Source: Lactobacillus johnsonii (lineage in GTDB: Bacteria; Bacillota; Bacilli; Lactobacillales; Lactobacillaceae). From it: 64,000 nt of DNA. The stretch covers positions 496,001-560,000 of the forward strand of contig NZ_CP047409.1 of the NCBI RefSeq assembly GCF_013487865.1, written 5' to 3'. The position numbers and the translations under genes were made by a program. The notes under the pieces were generated by a model. It was not told the origin of the DNA. It made no database searches and worked only from the letters and a program-made list of their open reading frames with translations. Shown here one piece after another: positions 27,871 through 34,893 of this stretch (its first letter is position 1; the number at the start of each line of letters is the position of its first letter).

Positions 27871-28671
27871 ATGGATAATCGACCAATTGGAGTTTTAGAT
27901 TCAGGATTAGGCGGCTTAACCGTTTTAAAAAAAGTAATTGAAAAACTGCCTAATGAGTCAACAATTTTTATTGGCGATCAGGCTAATATGCCGTATGGGG
28001 ATCGCTCAAGAGAAGAAATTATTTCTCTAACTCGCGATAGTGTAAACTTCTTATTAAGTAAAGATGTAAAAATTATTATTTTTGGTTGTAACACAGCAAC
28101 GGCTGTAGCAATGTCAACAATTCAAAAAGAGGTTCCGCTACAAATAATTGGTGTTGTACAGTCAGGTGCTTTGGCTGCAGCAAGAACTACCGAGACTAAA
28201 AATGTAGCTGTAATTGGAACTAACGCAACCGTGGATAGTCATTCTTATTTAAAAGAAATTCAGTACCGTGATCCAGAAATTAAGGTCAGTGAATTTGCTC
28301 AACCAAAATTAGCTCCGTTAGCTGAAGAAGATCCAGATGAAAATATTAAGAATGCGGTTGTTAGCGAAAGTTTAACACCATTGAAAAATGCTGATTATGA
28401 TACTTTAGTTTTGGGATGTACCCATTATCCTTTATTGAGAGAAGAAATTGTAGCTGTCGTGGGTCAAGATAAAAAGATTGTAGATCCAGCTGATCAAGTG
28501 GCACAATATACATATAATATTTTGCGACGTGATGATTTATTTGCTGAAAGTACTGCTCCGGTAAAACATGAGTATTATACAACTGGAGAAGCAAAGAAGT
28601 TTACTGAGATTACCCGTCAATGGATGAATGATGACACGATAGTTGGTCATCATGTAGATGCTGAGGATTAA
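27871..28671 (+). CDS. murI: Glutamate racemase
   Basis: A 266-aa enzyme interconverting L- and D-glutamate for peptidoglycan. The two catalytic cysteines sit in FGCNTATAVA and LGCTHYPLL, and the N-terminal IGVLDSGLGGLTV is canonical. The ATG at 27871 follows AAAGGAG (27857-27863) at good distance; an upstream in-frame TTG at 27850 lies before this site and is rejected. Two bases separate it from rdgB. Confidence 0.96.
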   Translation: MDNRPIGVLDSGLGGLTVLKKVIEKLPNESTIFIGDQANMPYGDRSREEIISLTRDSVNFLLSKDVKIIIFGCNTATAVAMSTIQKEVPLQIIGVVQSGALAAARTTETKNVAVIGTNATVDSHSYLKEIQYRDPEIKVSEFAQPKLAPLAEEDPDENIKNAVVSESLTPLKNADYDTLVLGCTHYPLLREEIVAVVGQDKKIVDPADQVAQYTYNILRRDDLFAESTAPVKHEYYTTGEAKKFTEITRQWMNDDTIVGHHVDAED

Positions 28672-28673
28672 AA

Positions 28674-29297
28674 ATGGATACTTTATTATTTGCAACTAAC
28701 AATAAAAACAAGGCTAGAGAAGTGGAAGAAGCACTTAAGAAAATAAATTTTCCCATTCATGTAATTACTAATCAGGATTTAACTGATCCTCCTCATGTTT
28801 TAGAAACTGGGACAACATTTTTAGCTAATGCAAAATTAAAGGCTCATAAAATGGCAGAGTTCAGTAATTTACCAACTCTTGCTGATGATTCAGGCTTATC
28901 AGTTGATAAATTAAACGGAGCTCCTGGAGTTCATTCTGCTCGCTACGGGGGCGAAGCTCATAATGATGCCTTAAATAATGCAAAATTATTGGCTGAACTA
29001 GGCGGTGTTCCGCGAGAGAAAAGACAAGCTACCTTTCATACAACTATGGTAGTTTCGTGGCCAGGTAGATTTGATGATGATTTAGTAACACAAGGTGAAA
29101 TTCGAGGCGAAATTTTGACTTATCCGCGAGGGGATGGAGATTTTGGCTATGATCCACTTTTCTTTGTTCCTGATAAAGGAAAGACCTTTGCTGAAATGAC
29201 AGTAGATGAAAAAAATGCTATTTCTCACCGTGGTCAAGCATTAAGAAAATTACTTGCCGAGCTACCAGCTTGGTGGAAAAAAATGGAAAATGAATAA
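28674..29297 (+). CDS. rdgB: dITP/XTP pyrophosphatase (RdgB/HAM1)
   Basis: A 207-aa house-cleaning enzyme that hydrolyses non-canonical purine nucleotides. Motifs: FATNNKNKAREVEEAL at the N terminus, LADDSGLSVDKLNGAPGVHS (about 64-83), ARYGG, FGYDPLFF and SHRGQALRKL. The start is coupled to murI. A terminator follows. Confidence 0.95.
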   Translation: MDTLLFATNNKNKAREVEEALKKINFPIHVITNQDLTDPPHVLETGTTFLANAKLKAHKMAEFSNLPTLADDSGLSVDKLNGAPGVHSARYGGEAHNDALNNAKLLAELGGVPREKRQATFHTTMVVSWPGRFDDDLVTQGEIRGEILTYPRGDGDFGYDPLFFVPDKGKTFAEMTVDEKNAISHRGQALRKLLAELPAWWKKMENE

Positions 29298-29310
29298 TTA
29301 AGAGGTATTT

Positions 29311-29356
29311 AAAAGACTTAGTTCTGATATTTTATTGGAATTAAGTCTTTTTTATT
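29311..29356 (+). terminator. Intrinsic terminator after rdgB
   Basis: AAAAGACTTAGTTC (29311-29324) pairs with GAATTAAGTCTTTT (29338-29351) with one G-T pair, followed by Ts. Confidence 0.8.
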
Positions 29357-29383
29357 TAACATATAAATAATAACTTTTATTCA

Positions 29384-29398
29384 TGAAAGCGCTATACT
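29384..29398 (+). promoter_or_regulatory. Candidate cre site and -10 box of ackA
   Basis: TGAAAGCGCTATAC (29384-29397) matches 12 of 14 positions of the CcpA operator consensus by eye and overlaps a TATACT -10-like hexamer (29393-29398). ackA is a CcpA target in other Firmicutes, and ccpA itself is in this window. Confidence 0.4.
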
Positions 29399-29450
29399 TA
29401 AAACGAAAGAATAGTTATATAAGTTTAAGTAAATTTCGAGGTTATAACAT

Positions 29451-30629
29451 ATGAAAAAAGTTCTAGCAATTAATTCGGGGAGTTCCTCTTTTAAATACAA
29501 ATTATTTTCTTTCCCTAATGAAAAAGTAATTGCTTCGGGAATGGCTGATAGAGTAGGAAAAGAAAATGCTGTCTTTAAAATTAAGTTGAGTAATGGTCAA
29601 GAATATATAAAAAATCTGCCTATTCATAACCAAGAAGAAGCAGTTAAATTATTAATTGAAGATTTAAAAAAATTTCACGTAGTTGAAGATTTGAGAGAAA
29701 TTAGTGGTGTTGGTCATAGAGTAGTAAATGGAGGAGAAATTTTTAAAGAATCGGTCCATGTTAAAGAAAAGGAACTACAGGAAATATTTGATCTTGGAGA
29801 GTTAGCACCGTTGCATAATATTCCAGAAGCAAATGGTATTAAGGCGTTTATGAGGATTATCCCTAATGTACCTCAAGTGGCGGTTTTTGATACCTCATAT
29901 CATCAAACTTTAGATCAGATTCATTATCTTTACTCCATCCCTTATGAGTATTATCAAAAATATAGTATTAGAAAGTATGGTGCGCACGGAATTTCAATTT
30001 CTTATGTGGCACAACGTGCGGCACAAATGCTTAATAAGAATCCTAACTTAGTCAATTTGATTGTTTGTCATTTAGGATCTGGAGCTTCTGTTACCGCAGT
30101 AAAAAATGGAAAATCTTATGATACTTCAATGGGAATTAGCCCACTTACTGGGGTAACAATGGGAACTAGAAGTGGTGACTTTGATCCAGCTGCCTTACAA
30201 CGTTTAATGCACAAAACTGGAATGAATATCGATGAAGCAATTGAAATTTTGAACTATAAATCAGGATTATTGGGGATTTCAGGTGTCTCTTCTGATATGA
30301 GAGATTTAATTGAGAGCAAGGATAAACGTGCAAAGCTGGCTCGAAAGATATTTATTAATCGTGTAGTTAGGTATGTCGGTGCATATGCAGCTGAATTAAA
30401 TAGTGTTGATGCAATTATATTTACTGCGGGAGTTGGAGAACATGATCCTGGCATTAGAGCAGGAGTGATGGCATCATTAAAATATTTAGGCCTAGATCCT
30501 GACTTTAAAGCTAATCGGACAGATGGAGAAAAGTTTATTTCTAAACCTAATTCAAAAGTAAAAGCAATGGTTGTTCCTACTAACGAAGAATTAATGATTG
30601 CTCGTGAGGTAGTGCGAGTTTTGCAATAA
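29451..30629 (+). CDS. ackA: Acetate kinase
   Basis: A 392-aa enzyme that transfers phosphate from acetyl phosphate to ADP, giving acetate and ATP. It begins VLAINSGSSSFKYKL (phosphate-binding), with the family blocks GHRVVNGGE, VAVFDTSYHQT, LGSGASVTAVKNG, GTRSGDFDPA and FTAGVGEHDP. Length is normal. It is a single-gene unit flanked by terminators on both sides, with a possible CcpA site over its promoter. Confidence 0.96.
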   Translation: MKKVLAINSGSSSFKYKLFSFPNEKVIASGMADRVGKENAVFKIKLSNGQEYIKNLPIHNQEEAVKLLIEDLKKFHVVEDLREISGVGHRVVNGGEIFKESVHVKEKELQEIFDLGELAPLHNIPEANGIKAFMRIIPNVPQVAVFDTSYHQTLDQIHYLYSIPYEYYQKYSIRKYGAHGISISYVAQRAAQMLNKNPNLVNLIVCHLGSGASVTAVKNGKSYDTSMGISPLTGVTMGTRSGDFDPAALQRLMHKTGMNIDEAIEILNYKSGLLGISGVSSDMRDLIESKDKRAKLARKIFINRVVRYVGAYAAELNSVDAIIFTAGVGEHDPGIRAGVMASLKYLGLDPDFKANRTDGEKFISKPNSKVKAMVVPTNEELMIAREVVRVLQ

Positions 30630-30675
30630 AAAAGATTAAGTAGGATTAGACAAAGGTCTAACTACTTAATCTTTT
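30630..30675. terminator. Bidirectional terminator between ackA and mscS
   Basis: AAAAGATTAAGTA (30630-30642) pairs with TACTTAATCTTTT (30663-30675), with an inner TTAGAC/GTCTAA stem. A/T runs on both sides allow use from either strand; it overlaps the mscS stop codon. Confidence 0.75.
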
Positions 30676-31570
30676 AAGAAGTAGTAGTATTTTCTTGTTT
30701 TGTAGGTATAGAACTAAATTTTATATCTTGTTGATTGAACTTTTTGATATAAGCACTCAGATAAGCATTTTTTACCTGGCTTTGACTGTTAGCCACTACT
30801 TGAAAATGAATCTGGTAAGTAATACTTGAACCGGTTTGATTGATAATGCCAATAATTTGCGGCCCCTTTTTAATTTGATTTTTAAATTTATCTTTTAGGT
30901 CTTTATTTACTGTGTTAATTGCATGGTTAACAGTTGTAAGATCGTTATCAACCGATAAATTCAAATTAATGTTCATACTCCATCCAGAATGTGAACCATG
31001 AGTTAAATTTTCTACAATAGTAATATTGCGATTGGGAATATAGATAACTGCACCATTGGTAGTTTTAAGACGAGTATTACGTAAGGTGAAAGAAAGAACA
31101 GTTCCAGTATAGGTTCCAATTTTGACAGTATCGCCAATATTATATTCGCCCTCACTTAGAATATTTATTCCAGTTATTACATCACTTACTAAACCTTGAG
31201 CCCCCATCCCTAAAGCAAGAGAAACAAGTCCCACACTAGCGATAAGAGTCCCGACTGGAATGCCTAGAAGTGTTAAAAGACTGTATAAATAAAATAAAAG
31301 AATTGTGTATTGAAAAAGAGCAACGCCAAGTTGAGCTAAGGTTCTTTTTCGACCAGTCATGTGTTCTTGAAACTTGGGATTTTTCAGTAAGTAACGGGTT
31401 AATAAGCGTTTACCTATACGCCAAATCAAGAAAAAGATTCCAGTTGTAATTAGAATTTGAGTTCCACGACTTAAGAGAGTATGAAGTACACTATTCCAAT
31501 CAATAAGTGAATCAACATTATTAGTTTTTTTAGTTGTAGATGTTCCTTTTAAAATAGTTGACCAGTTCAA
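30674..31570 (-). CDS. Small-conductance mechanosensitive channel (MscS family)
   Basis: A 298-aa membrane protein that opens on membrane tension during hypo-osmotic shock. Hydrophobic helices lie at about 35-55, 75-95 and 98-130. The third is the Gly/Ala-rich pore helix (VGLVSLALGMGAQGLVSDVI), followed by the beta domain GDTVKIGTYTGTVLSFTLRNT and a C-terminal cytoplasmic domain. The start is TTG at 31570 with AAGGAG eight bases upstream. It is divergent from the DUF948 gene. Confidence 0.92.
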   Translation of the reverse strand: MNWSTILKGTSTTKKTNNVDSLIDWNSVLHTLLSRGTQILITTGIFFLIWRIGKRLLTRYLLKNPKFQEHMTGRKRTLAQLGVALFQYTILLFYLYSLLTLLGIPVGTLIASVGLVSLALGMGAQGLVSDVITGINILSEGEYNIGDTVKIGTYTGTVLSFTLRNTRLKTTNGAVIYIPNRNITIVENLTHGSHSGWSMNINLNLSVDNDLTTVNHAINTVNKDLKDKFKNQIKKGPQIIGIINQTGSSITYQIHFQVVANSQSQVKNAYLSAYIKKFNQQDIKFSSIPTKQENTTTS

Positions 31571-31692
31571 AACATCATCTCCTTAGCAATTTCTTTAGAT
31601 AGTATATCAAAAAGTAAGGTACTATTTCATTGCTTGAGGGGAGGAATAATGCTAGACTTTTTATGAGAGGAATAATTAATGGAGGATAGATT

Positions 31693-32124
31693 ATGTCAAT
31701 TTCATATGGTGCATTAGCTGGCTTGATTGCAGCAGTTGCCTTTTTAATCTTAGTCTTATTTACTTTGCCTTTAATTGTTAGAGCAACTAAGACAATGAAG
31801 AAAGTTGACTCAACTATGGATAGCGTTAATATAGCAGTTGATGACTTAACTAAGCAGACTGCAGTATTGATGAAACAAAGTGAAGATTTATTAGAAAAAA
31901 GTAATGCTCTTCTAGCCGATGTAAATGGTAAAGTAACCGAGTTAGAACCAGTTGTGAAGGCAGCTGCAGATTTAGGTGAAAGCGTGTCAGACATTAATTC
32001 TTCATCAAGAAGAATGATTGAACGTTTCTCTGGTATGGGTATTAGAGGAGCTGGAATTGGCATCTTTTCATCTCTAGTTAGTCGAATGTTTGCAAGACGT
32101 AAGCGTCGTCGCGGTGAAGACTAA
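31693..32124 (+). CDS. DUF948 domain membrane protein
   Basis: A 143-aa protein with one N-terminal membrane helix (GALAGLIAAVAFLILVLFTL) and a long coiled-coil-like stretch (about 35-105, MKKVDSTMDSVNIAVDDL and following). Function is unknown; the family often neighbours YtxH-like stress proteins, as here. GGAGG at 31681-31685 fixes the ATG. It ends in a basic cluster (RRKRRRGED). Confidence 0.85.
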   Translation: MSISYGALAGLIAAVAFLILVLFTLPLIVRATKTMKKVDSTMDSVNIAVDDLTKQTAVLMKQSEDLLEKSNALLADVNGKVTELEPVVKAAADLGESVSDINSSSRRMIERFSGMGIRGAGIGIFSSLVSRMFARRKRRRGED

Positions 32125-32145
32125 TATTTATAAAGGAGAACAATT

Positions 32146-32478
32146 ATGCGTAAATTAGGTGGATTTTTATTAGGTAGCGTTGTTGGTTTAGGTGTTGGCT
32201 TGATTGCTGGATCTTTATTATTACCAGAAGATGCAACTGATGATGTAAAGAAAAAACTAGCTGAAAACGAAAAGTTGCAAGACTTAAAAGAAAAATATGA
32301 CAAGGGAACTGAAGCAATTAAGAACCAATTAGCATCATTCCCTAAATCAGTTGAAGATGATTCAGAATTGAAAGATTTTGATGATATCGTAATTGATGAT
32401 ACTAACAAAGATCTTGGCGAAGATGAAAAATCTGACAAAGAAGCTGTTAGTGATCTAAATAACGCTGAAAAAAATTAA
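32146..32478 (+). CDS. YtxH domain protein
   Basis: A 110-aa protein. A Gly-rich N-terminal hydrophobic segment (MRKLGGFLLGSVVGLGVGLI) resembles the YtxH/GvpP domain, followed by LLPEDATDDVKKKL and a charged helical, finally acidic tail. It is co-transcribed with the DUF948 gene 21 bases upstream; members of this family are general-stress envelope proteins in Bacillus. A terminator follows. Confidence 0.82.
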   Translation: MRKLGGFLLGSVVGLGVGLIAGSLLLPEDATDDVKKKLAENEKLQDLKEKYDKGTEAIKNQLASFPKSVEDDSELKDFDDIVIDDTNKDLGEDEKSDKEAVSDLNNAEKN

Positions 32479-32489
32479 TTAATTAAGAT

Positions 32490-32523
32490 TAAAGAATCAA
32501 GTTTTCACTTGGTTCTTTTTTTG
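32490..32523 (+). terminator. Intrinsic terminator after the ytxH gene
   Basis: AAAGAATCAAG (32491-32501) with CTTGGTTCTTT (one G-T pair) and a long T-run. Confidence 0.8.
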
Positions 32524-32526
32524 TAT

Positions 32527-32561
32527 AAAAAAACTGGTGATAGAGGTAAACTATCACCAGT
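32527..32561 (-). terminator. Intrinsic terminator of pepQ
   Basis: A perfect 11-bp stem ACTGGTGATAG (32533-32543) and CTATCACCAGT (32551-32561). Read on the minus strand it is followed by a run of seven Ts. Confidence 0.85.
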
Positions 32562-32575
32562 TAATTTAGTATAAA

Positions 32576-33682
32576 TTAGTCTTTAACGGGAATGTATTTC
32601 AATTCTTTACTTGTTTTAGTAAAAGTTTCAAAACCATTCTTTGTCACAACACCACAGTCTTCGATTCTAACACCAGCTACGTTAGGGATATAAATACCTG
32701 GCTCAATTGAGAAACACATACCTTCTTCAAGAACAACATCATTTCCTTCCATAATTTGTGGAAATTCATGAACGTTCATACCAATACCATGACCAAGACG
32801 GTGGATGAAATACTCGCCATAGCCAGCCTTAGTGATGATATCTCTAGCAACGGCATCAAGTTCACTAGCTGTAATACCAGGTTTTGCGGCTTCAATCGCT
32901 GCTTGTTGAGCTTCACGATCAACTTCGTAGATTTCTTTTTCTTTAGCAGTTGGTTCTCCGTAAGCAACAGTTCTACTTGAGTCCGAAGCATAGCCATTAT
33001 GCATTGTTCCAAGGTCAAAAAGAACTAATTCATTTGGTTCAATTTTATTCATGGTTGGGCCAAGATGAGGGTTAGCAGCATTTTTACCAGCTTGGACGAT
33101 TGTTTCAAAACTAGTGTGCATTACACCTTTTTGAAGTTTTAACTGGTAATCAATTTGACCAGCAACGTAGCGTTCAGTTACACCGTTTTTAAGGGCATTA
33201 AAACCAATTTGAAAAGCAAAGTCAGCTTCTGCGCCAGCAGCTTTTAATTGTTCAACTTCCTCTGGTGTTTTACGTAAGCGTGCTTCAGCAACAAATGGGG
33301 ATACATTATTTGTAAACGAGGAATCAGGAAAGGCGATTCTTAATGCTTCTAAGCGATCAACTGAAAGATGGACTTTTTCAATAGCAATATTATTTGGAGT
33401 GCCAATACGTTGATTTACCAAGTCAGCAATTTTTGACCATGGATTTTCGTGATCAAGATAGCCATAAACATCTCCATCCCAGGCTGAATTTTTAGCTTCT
33501 TCAACATTTAATTCAGGTGCAAAAATAAAAGCTGGCTTATCTTTAAAAGCTAGCAACGCAAAAATTCTTTCGTGAGGATCCATGCTGTAGCCAGTAAAGT
33601 AATTAATACTAATTGGATCAGAGATGTAGACAACATCATTATTGGTTGAAATTAGCCAATTTTGTAACTTATCTAAGTTCAT
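32576..33682 (-). CDS. pepQ: Xaa-Pro dipeptidase PepQ
   Basis: A 368-aa M24 metallopeptidase releasing proline from X-Pro dipeptides, important for casein or peptide use. The creatinase-like N domain is followed by the pita-bread domain with metal ligands in [18 protein letters not shown] (two Asp), [15 protein letters not shown] (His), SIEPGIY (Glu) and VRIEDCGVV (Glu). It is divergent from ccpA. The intergenic region has a cre-like site and a palindrome close to the pepQ start. Confidence 0.95.
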   Translation of the reverse strand: MNLDKLQNWLISTNNDVVYISDPISINYFTGYSMDPHERIFALLAFKDKPAFIFAPELNVEEAKNSAWDGDVYGYLDHENPWSKIADLVNQRIGTPNNIAIEKVHLSVDRLEALRIAFPDSSFTNNVSPFVAEARLRKTPEEVEQLKAAGAEADFAFQIGFNALKNGVTERYVAGQIDYQLKLQKGVMHTSFETIVQAGKNAANPHLGPTMNKIEPNELVLFDLGTMHNGYASDSSRTVAYGEPTAKEKEIYEVDREAQQAAIEAAKPGITASELDAVARDIITKAGYGEYFIHRLGHGIGMNVHEFPQIMEGNDVVLEEGMCFSIEPGIYIPNVAGVRIEDCGVVTKNGFETFTKTSKELKYIPVKD

Positions 33683-33703
33683 AATTTTAACTCCTTTTTT
33701 AAC

Positions 33704-33720
33704 ATATACTGGGAGTATAT
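33704..33720. repeat. Palindrome in the pepQ-ccpA intergenic region
   Basis: A perfect inverted repeat ATATACT-GGG-AGTATAT, 21 bases before the pepQ start. It could be an operator or part of the pepQ promoter region; no binding protein is known to me. Confidence 0.5.
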
Positions 33721-33752
33721 CATATAATATGGTAAAATAATTAGTTTTTAGT

Positions 33753-33766
33753 CGTAAACGGTTGCA
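33753..33766. promoter_or_regulatory. Candidate cre (CcpA operator) between pepQ and ccpA
   Basis: CGTAAACGGTTGCA matches 12 of 14 positions of the cre consensus by eye. A cre in this intergenic region is known for the pepQ/ccpA (pepR1) pair of L. delbrueckii, which supports autoregulation here. Confidence 0.55.
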
Positions 33767-33825
33767 ATGTCTTGATATTCTTGATAAGTTATAAAAGAGT
33801 GTTTTTACAGGAGTGTGAGAAATTT

Positions 33826-34821
33826 ATGCAAAAACAAGAAGTAACTATTTATGATGTTGCTCGTGAAGCAAAAGTTTCTATGGCTACTGTTTCAAGAGTA
33901 GTAAATGGAAATAATAATGTACGTAAAGAAACACGTGAAAAGGTATTAGCTGTCATTGACCGTTTGCATTATCAACCTAATGCCGTAGCTCAAGGATTAG
34001 CTTCAAAGAGAACTACAACTGTTGGTTTGATTGTTCCTGACTTAACGAATATGCATTTTGCAGAATTATCTAAAGGAATTGACGATATTGCTACTATGTA
34101 TAAGTACAATATTTTACTTTCTAGTGTCGGTAATACTTTGTTAAATGAAGATCAAGTAATTCAAAACTTACTTAATAAGCAAGTTGATGGTGTAATTTAC
34201 ATGTCAAACTTGATGAGTGAAAGGGCACAAGAAATTTTCAAACGTACTAACACACCAGTTGTTTTGGCAGGTACTACAGATGCAAATCAAGATTTTCCTA
34301 GTGTAACAATTGATTATAAGGCAGCTGAGAAAGAAGCCTTAGGCTTATTATTGAAGAATGGTAAGAAAAACCTTGCTTTAGTTGTTGGCGATGGAAAAGC
34401 TTATGTTAATAAGGATAATCGTTTTGTAGCTTATAAAGATTTTATGGAAGAACATAACTTAGAAAATGTTCATATCTATGAAGGTGCTAGAACTTATGAA
34501 GACGGTTATGAATTATTTAAACAAATTAAAGCAGATAAAATAGAGGGAATTATTGCTACTCGTGATGTAACTGCAGCTGGTATTATTAATGCAGCAGCAG
34601 ATGCAGGTGTAGCTATTCCAGATGACTTAGAAATTATATCTGCTGCTTCAACTAATGTGGCTAAAATTGTTCGTCCGCAATTAACAACTGTGCAACAACC
34701 ACTTTATGATATCGGTGCTGTTGCAATGAGAATGTTAACTAAATTAATGAGTAACGAAGAATTAGATGAAGCTCATGTTATCTTGCCATATACTTTAAAG
34801 CAATCTCGTTCTACTAAATAA
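33826..34821 (+). CDS. ccpA: Catabolite control protein A
   Basis: A 331-aa LacI/GalR-family regulator. The N-terminal HTH is VTIYDVAREAKVSMATVSRVVNG (family-typical), with hinge PNAVAQGLASKRTTTVG, followed by the periplasmic-binding-like core that contacts HPr-Ser46-P. The adjacent divergent pepQ is the arrangement known in lactobacilli. The ATG at 33826 is preferred; AGGAG lies at 33809-33813 and earlier in-frame starts would precede it. Likely regulates itself through the cre at 33753. Confidence 0.94.
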   Translation: MQKQEVTIYDVAREAKVSMATVSRVVNGNNNVRKETREKVLAVIDRLHYQPNAVAQGLASKRTTTVGLIVPDLTNMHFAELSKGIDDIATMYKYNILLSSVGNTLLNEDQVIQNLLNKQVDGVIYMSNLMSERAQEIFKRTNTPVVLAGTTDANQDFPSVTIDYKAAEKEALGLLLKNGKKNLALVVGDGKAYVNKDNRFVAYKDFMEEHNLENVHIYEGARTYEDGYELFKQIKADKIEGIIATRDVTAAGIINAAADAGVAIPDDLEIISAASTNVAKIVRPQLTTVQQPLYDIGAVAMRMLTKLMSNEELDEAHVILPYTLKQSRSTK

Positions 34822-34835
34822 AATATAGTTATACT

Positions 34836-34877
34836 AAAAATCCTCTTAGGTTAAATTCAACCTAAGAGGATTTTTTA
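34836..34877. terminator. Bidirectional terminator between ccpA and pbp
   Basis: A perfect 17-bp stem AAAAATCCTCTTAGGTT (34836-34852) and its complement (34859-34875), with a 6-nt loop. A and T runs serve both convergent genes. Confidence 0.92.
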
Positions 34878-34893
34878 ATATGTAAAATTCTAA

